A stretch of 64,000 nucleotides of DNA. It comes from Anaerococcus jeddahensis. Lineage in GTDB: Bacteria > Bacillota > Clostridia > Tissierellales > Peptoniphilaceae. The notes below the pieces were generated by a model, which ran no database searches, was not told where the DNA came from, and worked only from the letters and a program-made list of their open reading frames with translations. Position numbers and translations under genes: made by a program. Shown piece by piece: positions 56,741-64,000 of this stretch (positions are counted from its first letter, which is position 1; each line of letters starts with the position of its first letter). The DNA lies in NCBI RefSeq assembly GCF_001182725.1, contig NZ_CWHU01000005.1, forward strand, positions 434,001 through 498,000. Reading direction: 5' to 3'.

Positions 56741-58575
56741 GTGTGCTTGGCATGAGCATATTCTAACAGGTGTAAGTCCCGGTAGTGGGAAACATATAGC
56801 CAAAGGCAAGGGTGTCCATCGTGAGGTGGAATCTGAAGGAAGCCCTAGGCAAACTCTTGGTCTGACGAACAGAAATCACATAAGGCAGTTACGTAGGATA
56901 AGCTTGCAAAACAAAGTAAAGTCCAATAACTACACGGAATACGTAAATGTAAATGTGGCAGATAGATGAGAGGAAAGAATATGCCCTTACCCGAGGAGGT
57001 CTCATAGGCGACTTAGTAGTAACAACAAACTATGAGAAGTCAGCAAAAGTCATAGTACTAGTTAAAACTAGGAAGGACCGAACTACAGGAGGTATAAATT
57101 TATGAAAGAAACTAATCATGACAAAGACTGTAGAAAATTAACCAGACAAATCAAAGATAACTCGGAAAGTGAAAATAAATTAGCTGTACACAGTCATGAT
57201 AAGATTAACTCAAAAGAAGAAAATACCAAAAATGAACTAATTGAAAAGATACTCCATAGAAACAACCTAAACGAAGCCTTTAGAAGAGTAAAATCCAACA
57301 AAGGTTCAGCAGGAGTAGATGGAATATCAACAGAAGAACTCCTAAAACATCTAAAAGAAAACAAAGATAAAATACTAGGACAAATAAGAGCAAGGAAATA
57401 CAAACCCAAACCAGTAAAAAGGGTACAAATACCAAAATCAAATGGTAAGAAACGAAATCTAGGAATACCCACAACAACAGATAGGGTGATACAACAAGCA
57501 ATAGCACAAATACTAAGCTCCATCTATGAAAAGAAATTTTCAGAAAACAGCTATGGATTTAGACCAAAAAGAAGTGCACACGATGCCTTAAAAGGATAAA
57601 AGAAATAGCAGATGAAGGATACACATGGGTAGTAGATTTAGACCTAGAAAAATACTTCGACACAGTAAATCAATCCAAACTCATACAAATCCTATCAGAA
57701 GAAATAAAAGATGGAGATGTAATATCCTTAATACACAAATATCTAAAATCAGGAATAATGATAGATGGGATAAAAGTAAAATCATACAAAGGAGTACCAC
57801 AAGGTGGACCCCTAAGTCCATTACTCGCAAACATCTACCTAAATGAAGCTGACCAAGAACTTGAAAAATGGGGATACAAATTTGTAAGATATGCAGACGA
57901 CATGCTAATATTCGCAAGAAATAGGAAAGCAGCCGAAAGATACTATAAGAGAGTCAAAAATCTGTTAGAAGGAAAATTAAAACTTAAAGTAAACGAGGAA
58001 AAGACCTCAATAAGAAAATTAAGCCAAACAAAATATCTAGGATATGGATTTTACCATAACAATTGAACCCAATTAAAAGCACACAAAGAAAGCCTAAAGA
58101 AACTAAAGGCAAAACTAAAAGCGGTAACAAGCAGAAGTAATGCACTAGGCTATAGGCAAAGAAGAATAAAAATCAACCAAATCGTAAGAGGATAGATACA
58201 ATATTTCAAACTTGCAAATATGAGAAAACATCTTCAAATTTTAGACGAATGGTTAAGAAGAATCAGAATGTGTGCGTGGAAAGGCTGGAAGAAAGTAAAA
58301 ACCAAATTTAAAAACTTAGTAAAATTAGGTACAGCTAAATATCAAGCTTGGCAATGGGCAAATACACGCAAATCCTATTGGAGAATAGCAAAAAGCCCAA
58401 TACTGAGCAGAGCTCTTAACAACAAAAGAATAGCTGAAAGGGGCTATATATCCCTAGTCAGCTATTACAATAAAGTTCAAATTAAACGGTAGAACCGCCA
58501 TATACGGAACCGTACGTACGGCGGTGTGAGAGGTCGGTAGATGGATTAATCATTTACCTCCTACTCGATTTATAC
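56741..58575 (+). mobile_element. Group II intron with decayed reverse transcriptase
   Basis: The 5' end is GTGTG at 56741, the group II start consensus, followed by the structured first domain (GTAAGTCCCGGTAGTGGG and onward). An intron-encoded protein lies at 57102-58492. Domain V is visible at about 58492-58536 (AACCGCC with ACCGTACGTACGGCGGT). A domain VI-like hairpin follows (GGTAGATG with CATTTACC). The 3' end is placed near TTTATAC at 58575, uncertain by a few bases. The intron lies right after a terminator's T run, the usual target of bacterial class C introns. The RNA parts look complete although the protein is dead. Confidence 0.85.
57102..58492 (+). pseudogene. ltrA: Intron-encoded reverse transcriptase/maturase (LtrA type), broken
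   Basis: Starts at ATG 57102 with ACAGGAGG upstream. Blocks in order: FRRVKSNKGSAGVDGISTEEL, IPTTTDRVIQQAIAQILS, ENSYGFRPKRSAHDAL, VVDLDLEKYFDTVN, GVPQGGPLSPLLANIYL, FVRYADDMLIF, then the maturase domain (LRRIRMCAWKGWKKVKTK). The catalytic YADD is intact. Three lesions are seen: a one-base loss in AAAA at about 57590, a TGA at about 58064 after YHNN, and a TAG at about 58192 where related proteins have Trp (RGW IQYFK). The protein cannot be made in full length, so mobility would need help from another intron. Confidence 0.88.
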
Positions 58576-59535
58576 AATATAATTTACTACAGTAACATCT
58601 AATCTCCAATGACTTAAAGCCAGTACAGAAACAGCCATAAGGGCTAGACGATTATAGATAACGGGTTTCCCATTTTGGATAGCTCTTTTTTTATTTTCTC
58701 CTCTGAGTTCATAGGGAGTATCATTCATATCATCAATAAATCGTTTTAATTTAGCTTCATATTTTTGGGGATTTGCTTTATATAAATCATAATTTCCTCT
58801 TTCAAACATTTTAATAAGTCTTTCTCTTAATGATCTAGCGAATCCATTAACTGTTAATATTATATTTTCAAAGAATTGGTAAACATCATTAGCGTGTTCT
58901 TTTCTTAGGGCATGAAGATTTATTTTATTATTCATCTCATCTTTTGAGAATACATTATGACCTGTAGGAACTTCTTCGAATATATTTTTAACTATAGGTA
59001 TATCTTTAGGGAGAATCATTTGAAAAGTTTCTTTTCCGCCTTTTCCTTTTCTTACATGGACATAATATATGCCATATTCTCTCTTAATAAAATCCTTTCT
59101 TTTTAGATTTTCAAGTTCATTTCTTCTTATACCAACAGCTTTTTGTAAGGTAATTAGCCTTTTAAATTCAGGTGAAGTTTCTTGTAATTTTCCATAAGGA
59201 TTTTCTGCTTCTTGTCTACCTTTTATTATGGTATTAGATTTCCTCCTAGGCTTATTAATATCTCTCATATTTACTCCACAAGCCTTGCAAATAGGGGCAA
59301 GGTAGGTATGAATAGTACCAGCAGAAAACTTAAAAGGATCTTCCTGTAAATGGTTTGAGTATTTTTGTATTAAATCTTTATCTACTTTTTCTATTTGTTT
59401 AATTCCTTGTTCTTTGCACCAGCTTGCAAATTTCTTACAGGCATATTTATATTGCTTTCTGGTTGTATTTCCTTTTAATCCTTCAGATGCTCTCTTAAAT
59501 AGTTCAAATTGTAAGCTATTTTTATTTCTTGACAT
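58570..59535 (-). CDS. Tyrosine recombinase / phage-type integrase
   Basis: 321 residues on the minus strand. N-terminal core-binding domain (about 15-95, KQYKYACKKFASWCKEQ). The catalytic domain has Arg137 (GIRRNEL), Lys in VRKGKGGKET, His208 and Arg211 (LHALRKEHA), His309 (LSHWRLDVTV) and Tyr319 near the end. About 90 residues lie between the HxxR box and the second His, more than usual. TTTAGGAGG precedes the start. The stop and last codons fall at the 3' edge of the group II intron on the opposite strand, so the gene's end may have been altered by the intron. Which element it serves is not clear. Confidence 0.85.
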   Translation of the reverse strand: MSRNKNSLQFELFKRASEGLKGNTTRKQYKYACKKFASWCKEQGIKQIEKVDKDLIQKYSNHLQEDPFKFSAGTIHTYLAPICKACGVNMRDINKPRRKSNTIIKGRQEAENPYGKLQETSPEFKRLITLQKAVGIRRNELENLKRKDFIKREYGIYYVHVRKGKGGKETFQMILPKDIPIVKNIFEEVPTGHNVFSKDEMNNKINLHALRKEHANDVYQFFENIILTVNGFARSLRERLIKMFERGNYDLYKANPQKYEAKLKRFIDDMNDTPYELRGENKKRAIQNGKPVIYNRLALMAVSVLALSHWRLDVTVVNYIV

Positions 59536-60256
59536 TCTGGAATCCTCCTAAATAAATTTGGTTTCTATATTATTGTTAATTAGCCTCCTCCTTTTTTTAC
59601 GAGCTTAAGATGCTCTAAAAAATCTAAATAATATAGGCTTAAATATTATTGTTATTTCAATTCAGCAGACACCGTCTTGATATAACTTTTAGATTTTGCC
59701 ATTTGATTAAACAGGTAATTTTCATTCTTTATTTTTCCTCATTTTATCCTTAATATTTCATAAATTATTTATTAAACCATAATATTCCTGCCTAAACTGG
59801 TAATTTTCAAAGATGACTCTTTAAAAATTACCATTTAGGTTCTTCTAATAAATACATATCGAAGAACCCTTGAGATCATGAATTTTAATGGCATCAATTC
59901 AAGACCTTCGACTATTTTGAAATAATAAAGTTACCGTAGCCGGACCTTATTACTTTGAAAATAGTTGAGCCTAGCAAGTAGGACTACCGTTTTTTATCTG
60001 GTGAGATAATTGAGGTATATCTAAGACATACCTTTTGAGATAATAGAGTTATATCATCTCTTTTTTCCTTTACGAATGTCAAATTGTGTTTCCTCCTTTT
60101 TCATCTCCATTTCTTCAATCTTCTATTTTTAATATGTAATAAAGTCATTTGGATAAAAAAAAGAGTAGAATATGAATATTAAAAACTAAAAAAACACCTT
60201 TCTAAAAAAATTATGGCATATAAAAAGTGAAGAAATTTTTTAAGGAGGTGGTTATC
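59536..60256. other. Hairpin-rich noncoding region beside integrase
   Basis: About 700 bases without a convincing gene. Inverted repeats are dense: CCTAAACTGGTAATTTT with AAAATTACCATTTAGG (59791-59839), GGTTCTTC with GAAGAACC (59838-59868), a stem of over 20 bp between CGACTATTTTGAAATAATAA and TTATTACTTTGAAAATAGTTG (59909-59966), and GAGATAAT with ATCATCTC followed by TTTTTT (60037-60066). TAAACAGGTAATTTTCA (about 59712) and TAAACTGGTAATTTTCA (about 59793) are direct copies, with an inverted one at 59823. Candidates are integrase arm sites, an attachment site or a structured RNA. Confidence 0.6.
60037..60066 (+). terminator. Possible terminator
   Basis: GAGATAATA and TATATCATCTC form an imperfect stem followed by six T. 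A near copy of GAGATAATTGAGGTATATC lies 35 bases upstream. Confidence 0.5.
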
Positions 60257-60430
60257 ATGGCTGATGAGTTAGACGGGCTTGCTCGTCTACTACAAGAATT
60301 TATAGAGAAATATGCAGATCAAATAGATTTTAAAAGCCTAGATATGCCACCAGAAATTTTAGAATCTAATTTAGATTTGGATAAGAAAAATTATGAAAAT
60401 AATAATGAGGACTTAAAGCCAACAAATTAG
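60257..60430 (+). CDS. Small acidic protein before serine recombinase
   Basis: 57 residues (MADELDGLARLLQEFIEKYADQ, then IDFKSLDMPPEILES and an Asn/Asp/Lys tail). The ATG at 60257 has AAGGAGGTGG upstream; a GTG ten codons earlier is less likely. It is acidic and helical with no known motif. It is followed by a terminator and then the recombinase gene. Small proteins in this position often accompany element recombinases, but I do not recognise this one. Confidence 0.6.
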   Translation: MADELDGLARLLQEFIEKYADQIDFKSLDMPPEILESNLDLDKKNYENNNEDLKPTN

Positions 60431-60447
60431 TTTATTTGTTGGTTTTT
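60419..60447 (+). terminator. Rho-independent terminator
   Basis: CCAACAAA pairs with TTTGTTGG, loop TTAGTTTA, then TTTTT. It overlaps the stop codon of the small gene. Confidence 0.85.
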
Positions 60448-60523
60448 AAATTGGAATATAGTAAAATATAGTGTATAAAAGAACTTGCTATTTTATCCAA
60501 ACTTATTTAAAGGAGGTGTTTCC

Positions 60524-62188
60524 ATGAAAAAGAAAAGAGCCTATGTTTATATTAGAGTGTCTACTTCTATGCAAATTGATGGCTATTCCCTAGATGCTCA
60601 GGAAGAAAGAATAAAACAATATGCTAAAGCTTATGATATAGAGATAGTAGATGTTTATAAAGATGCTGGAAAATCAGGGACATCAATAATTGGCAGAAAT
60701 AATTTTATAACTATGTTAGATGATATCAAAGAAGAAAAAGACAACGTTGATTGTGTTTTAGTATTCAAATTATCTAGATTTGGTAGAAATGCAGCTGATA
60801 CATTAAATTCTTTGCAAGTAATGGAAGAGCATGGGGTATATTTGGTATCAGTTGATGATGGCCTTGATAGTTCAAAAGATGCAGGAAAATTAGTCATAAC
60901 TATACTATCGGCAGTAGCTGAGATGGAAAGAGAGAACATCATCGCTCAAACCATGGAAGGCAGAAAACAAAAAGCAAGAGAAGGAAAATGGAACGGTGGT
61001 TTTGCTCCAATTGGGTATAAGCTTCAAGATGGAGAATTGATAATTAATGAAGACGAAGCTAAAGCAATAAAAATGATTTTTGATTTATACACTAATTCAG
61101 ATATGGGAGCAAATGGAGTTGCAAAATATTTAGCATCATTAGACATAAGAAAACCTATCAGACAAAATGGAAAATCACTATATTTTTCTGCTTCATTAAT
61201 TCGCCAAATTTTAGATAATCCTGTATATAATGGGAAAATTGCCTATGGTAGAAGAAAGACAAAAAAGGATAAAATTACAGGGAAAATTTCGCAAGAAAAA
61301 GCTGATAATTATATTATAAGTAAAGGAATACATGAAGCTATTATTGACGATGAACTTTGGGAATTAACGCAGAAAAAGAGAAAGTCACAAGCTAAGAAAT
61401 ATGAAAAGATAAATAGAGGAAATGATGAGAAAACTTATCTATTGTCAAGCCTTATAAAATGCCCAGTTTGTGGTGCAGGTTTATATGGAAATAAAAGTCG
61501 TAAACGCAAGAATAATGGAGAACACTACAAGGATTATTACTATTACTCATGTAAGCATCGACAATTGATGAATGGATATAAGTGTAACTTCAGTAAACAA
61601 ATTAAGGCGGATGCAATCGATAGTGAAGTTGCAACAATAATAACAAAAATAATTAGTAATCCAAGTTTCGCAAAAAAATTAGAAGAAAAAATTAATATAC
61701 AAATAGATACTGATGAAATAGATAAAATCATTGACAAGCACATGGCTAAAGAAAGACAATTATTGGGAACAAAAGCATCTTTGATAAATCAAATTGATTC
61801 TTTAGATTTTGAAGATAAACATTATGAAAGAAAATTTGAAGATTTAAATCTAAGGTTAGATGCAATCTATGATCAATTAGATTATGTAGAATTACAGATT
61901 TCAGACAGCAGAAAAAGAAAAGAAGCTATCTTAGAAGAAAAGATAACTTCTGATAATATTTATAAGATTTTGATTAATTTTCATAAGCTATATTCAGTGC
62001 TTTCATACGTCGATAAGAAGAGATTATTCAATCAATTGATAGAAAAAATAGAAATATATGGAGAAAAGACTGAATCGGGTAGATGGGTTAAATCGCTTAC
62101 TTTCAAGCTTCCATTGATAGATGAGGATATCAATTTAAGTTTGGACAATGATAGTTCCGTTGAGAGTGTAGTATTGATGTCAAAATGA
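60524..62188 (+). CDS. Large serine recombinase
   Basis: 554 residues from ATG at 60524 with AAAGGAGGTG upstream. Catalytic domain at the very N-terminus: RAYVYIRVSTSMQIDGYSLDAQ (nucleophile Ser13) and VFKLSRFGRNAADTL. The recombinase domain contains IRQILDNPVYNGKIAYG. Zinc ribbon (IKCPVCGAGL, later YYSCKH) and coiled coil (about 410-490) follow. The short N-terminus and the DGYSLDAQ wording place it in a different subgroup from the recombinases at 7.3, 9.3 and 40.4 kb. It may be the integrase of an element whose cargo is the decayed DNA to its right. Confidence 0.93.
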   Translation: MKKKRAYVYIRVSTSMQIDGYSLDAQEERIKQYAKAYDIEIVDVYKDAGKSGTSIIGRNNFITMLDDIKEEKDNVDCVLVFKLSRFGRNAADTLNSLQVMEEHGVYLVSVDDGLDSSKDAGKLVITILSAVAEMERENIIAQTMEGRKQKAREGKWNGGFAPIGYKLQDGELIINEDEAKAIKMIFDLYTNSDMGANGVAKYLASLDIRKPIRQNGKSLYFSASLIRQILDNPVYNGKIAYGRRKTKKDKITGKISQEKADNYIISKGIHEAIIDDELWELTQKKRKSQAKKYEKINRGNDEKTYLLSSLIKCPVCGAGLYGNKSRKRKNNGEHYKDYYYYSCKHRQLMNGYKCNFSKQIKADAIDSEVATIITKIISNPSFAKKLEEKINIQIDTDEIDKIIDKHMAKERQLLGTKASLINQIDSLDFEDKHYERKFEDLNLRLDAIYDQLDYVELQISDSRKRKEAILEEKITSDNIYKILINFHKLYSVLSYVDKKRLFNQLIEKIEIYGEKTESGRWVKSLTFKLPLIDEDINLSLDNDSSVESVVLMSK

Positions 62189-62251
62189 GATTTAGTTTAA
62201 ATTTTACAAAACTAAATAACTGGTAAATTATATATTAACTAAAGGATAATA

Positions 62252-63252
62252 ATGAACTTTTTAGAATTTAAAAATAAATTTATAAATAACGTGATAAATC
62301 AAAATAGTAATATAAATATACAGAATCTTAAAAATTCTTTAAATAAAATACCTTTGATATTAAAAAATATGGAAGGGAATAGACTCATAATGATTAGGGA
62401 TTTAATCTGTGATGAAACAATAGGTTTCAATTATATATCAGAAGTATATCTTGCAAATATGATTTTTTTTGAAATGAGCTCATAGTAGGAATAATATCAC
62501 CTGACTGGTCTAAAGGGTGGAGGAACATATCATCAAATAAATATATTTCTGAAATTATATCTGATTATATGTATTTTTTAAATCAATACGTGTATAGAAG
62601 TTATTTTATTAATATTATTGGAGCATTAGCTTTAGTATATGGTAAATCTAGCCCATTTTTTTGACAATCAATGTTTAGATACGATCACTATAATATAGAT
62701 AAAGATTATAAGAAATTTACAGATACTATCAATAGAAAATATAATAATCTTAATACGAATTATAGAATGTTTGTCTATATAATGAGCAAAATTAATGCAC
62801 TTGCCCCTTACGTAAATAGAGCTGTTTTTTAACATTCTAAATCTTTATGATTAATTACTAATTTATTTGAAGAAGAGGCAATTATTTGCCTAGATAATTG
62901 TATTGATATAATAATTCAGTTTATAAAAATAAAAGAGAAGTTACCTACAAAAAAAAAGAAAAGATATGCATAGATTTCTTAAGGAAGTTTTATATATTAA
63001 CGATTTAAATATTAAATACTTAGATTATATATATGATTTAAGATGCGATTTTGATGCTCACCCTGCTAAGAGTTTATGGTGGGATTTTAATGAGATTCAT
63101 ATGAATAATTATGAAGATATTATATATAATGTTCGTATCATTTAATTAAATTCATAGAATATGAATATTCAAATAGAATAGTATTAAAAAAACCTATATC
63201 TTGGTATGAATGGTTTATGGATAATTGTGATTTAATATATGACTTTATTTGA
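62252..63252 (+). pseudogene. Heavily decayed gene of unknown function
   Basis: The first frame (ATG 62252, 77 residues, MNFLEFKNKFINNVINQNSN...) stops at 62485. The protein appears to continue in other frames: ELIVGIISPDWSKGW, then YFINIIGALALVYGKSSPFF up to a TGA at about 62662, then a readable stretch to 62832. Later pieces are FLKEVLYINDLNIKYLDYIY with CDFDAHPAKSLWWDF, and a last piece ending at 63252 (KKPISWYEWFMDNCDLIYDF). At least two frameshifts and two in-frame stops. The RxxFDAHP wording recalls HEPN-type proteins, weakly. No functional product is expected. Confidence 0.55.
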
Positions 63253-63637
63253 TTGTAATTGATATCATTAGAAAATTTATAATAAATACGTAATATTATT
63301 ACTTAGAGACAATACTAAATTCTTTATGTAAAAGTTCGCTGACTAAATATCGTAATACAAACGCTTACCGTTAAGTCATAGTTAGATAGGTACGCATTAT
63401 ACAGTTTTAAATTCATAATGTTATACGGTATAAAAAGTTTTAAATTTAGTAAAGTAATTGAATAGATAGTATATCTAAAATGCCAATATATATTGGTATT
63501 TTAGAAAATAAATTTATGGCAGTTGTTAAGTTATTGACCAATTTCATATCTATGTATTTAGTTAATTGAATGGTTATTTTAATAAAAATGATTTTATTCT
63601 GCTATAATTAGGGTTGTAACTGAGGGAGAGCATTTCA
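63253..63637. other. Intergenic region with one perfect hairpin
   Basis: About 385 bases without a gene. TCTAAAATGCCAATAT pairs fully with ATATTGGTATTTTAGA (63474-63505, one G-T pair); there is no T tail. The right end holds the promoter of the response regulator gene. Nothing else was recognised. Confidence 0.6.
63600..63608 (+). promoter_or_regulatory. Extended -10 promoter of response regulator gene
   Basis: TGCTATAAT, an extended -10 box, 29 bases before the TTG start. No good -35 box, as is usual for this promoter type. Confidence 0.6.
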
Positions 63638-64000
63638 TTGAAAAAGATATTAATAATTGAAGATGATAAAAATTTAAATAAAGGGCTTTCTATAGCTTTG
63701 AATAAAGATTATGAGGTTTTCTCTGTAAGCACTGTTAGCAAAGCCAAAAATTTTATTTTTAGTGTTGATTTGATTCTACTTGATATGAACTTACCAGATG
63801 GAGATGGGCTTGAAATAATAAAATATACTAGACAAAATTCATCAATTCCTATTATAGTTTTATCTGCCATAGATCTAGAAGCATATATCATTTCAGCCAT
63901 AAATTTAGGGGCAGACGACTATCTAACAAAACCTTTTTCTCTAGGAATCTTAGAAGCAAAGATAAAGAGAGCTTTTGAAAAAATAGTGTCTAGTGATTTA
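63638..64000 (+). CDS. OmpR-family response regulator, 5' part
   Basis: 121 residues are in the window; the gene continues beyond it. TTG start with GGGAG upstream, reading MKKILIIEDDKNLNKGLSIAL. Receiver domain with E8/D9-D10, phosphoacceptor Asp49 in LILLDMNLPDGDG, Ser in IVLSAID and Lys in YLTKPF. The receiver resembles that of the regulator at 42543 (same MNLPDG/VSLPDG setting). A kinase gene probably follows outside the window. The TTG start is the only one that gives a normal receiver N-terminus. Confidence 0.88.
   Translation, partial: MKKILIIEDDKNLNKGLSIALNKDYEVFSVSTVSKAKNFIFSVDLILLDMNLPDGDGLEIIKYTRQNSSIPIIVLSAIDLEAYIISAINLGADDYLTKPFSLGILEAKIKRAFEKIVSSDL

Noticed and set aside
56739..56969. 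76-codon frame at the start of the group II intron
   Set aside because: It lies in the structured 5' RNA domains of the intron, and the real intron protein starts at 57102.
59838..60000. T-box or other known riboswitch in the hairpin field
   Set aside because: No T-box sequence (AGGGTGGNACCGCG) or other riboswitch core was seen, and no biosynthetic or tRNA-synthetase gene follows.

Overview
The window is AT-rich DNA with small, closely packed genes, strong AGGAGG ribosome-binding sites and near-consensus TTGACA/TATAAT promoters. A 2262-residue subtilase carries a sortase-like NVKTG tail. Together these suggest a Gram-positive anaerobe of the Firmicutes, most plausibly a Tissierellia-type anaerobic coccus (Anaerococcus, Peptoniphilus or Finegoldia relatives). 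The genus is inference from gene style only. No rRNA, tRNA or CRISPR array was seen. Almost all of the window is accessory DNA: five intact recombinase genes and one catalytic-domain-less paralogue, one tyrosine recombinase, a relaxase/MobC pair, a group II intron, and many broken fragments of older mobile elements.

Region 1 (1-6.6 kb) is a transport cassette cut by the window edge: the end of an ECF T component, a fused double ECF ATPase, a pair of ABC-exporter half-transporters and a MATE efflux protein. Region 2 (7.0-10.8 kb) is a three-gene serine recombinase module. Region 3 (10.8-19.6 kb) is a complete cassette: TetR regulator, S, T and A components, ABC pair, MATE. Two copies of one 19-bp palindrome flank tetR. 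Region 4 (19.6-26.4 kb) mixes element debris (sigma-like, RlmD-like, RepA-like and OB-fold fragments) with defence genes: an AbiEi/AbiEii pair, an FRG-domain protein, a zinc-ribbon plus unknown gene pair, and a broken Abi_C abortive-infection gene. Region 5 (26.5-28.3 kb) is a mobilisation module (relaxase, MobC, oriT-like hairpins) on the minus strand.

Region 6 (28.3-39.9 kb) holds two further cassettes in tandem: TetR plus ABC pair, then TetR plus ABC pair plus S, T and A. Their promoter regions share a 16-bp repeat and carry Fur-like inverted repeats. The window therefore has four ABC-exporter pairs, three ECF ATPases and three TetR regulators of the same design. The likely common job is uptake of a scarce nutrient such as a metallophore, heme or related compound, by an ECF module working with exporter-fold importers (YbtPQ/IrtAB style). 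The substrate is not shown by the sequence.

Region 7 (40.2-46.9 kb) has a large serine recombinase, then a two-component system with an ABC ATPase and FtsX-type permease, as in antimicrobial-peptide sensing and resistance systems. Region 8 (47-49.7 kb) has an RlmD-like fragment, a broken methyltransferase, a DUF4062/TIR-like candidate defence gene and a RepA N-terminal fragment. Region 9 (49.7-56.7 kb) is the giant cell-wall subtilase. Region 10 (56.7-60.1 kb) is a decayed group II intron inserted just after the protease terminator, followed by a convergent tyrosine recombinase and a hairpin-rich noncoding stretch. Region 11 (60.2-64 kb) has a fourth type of serine recombinase, a heavily decayed unknown gene and the start of an OmpR-family response regulator that runs off the window.
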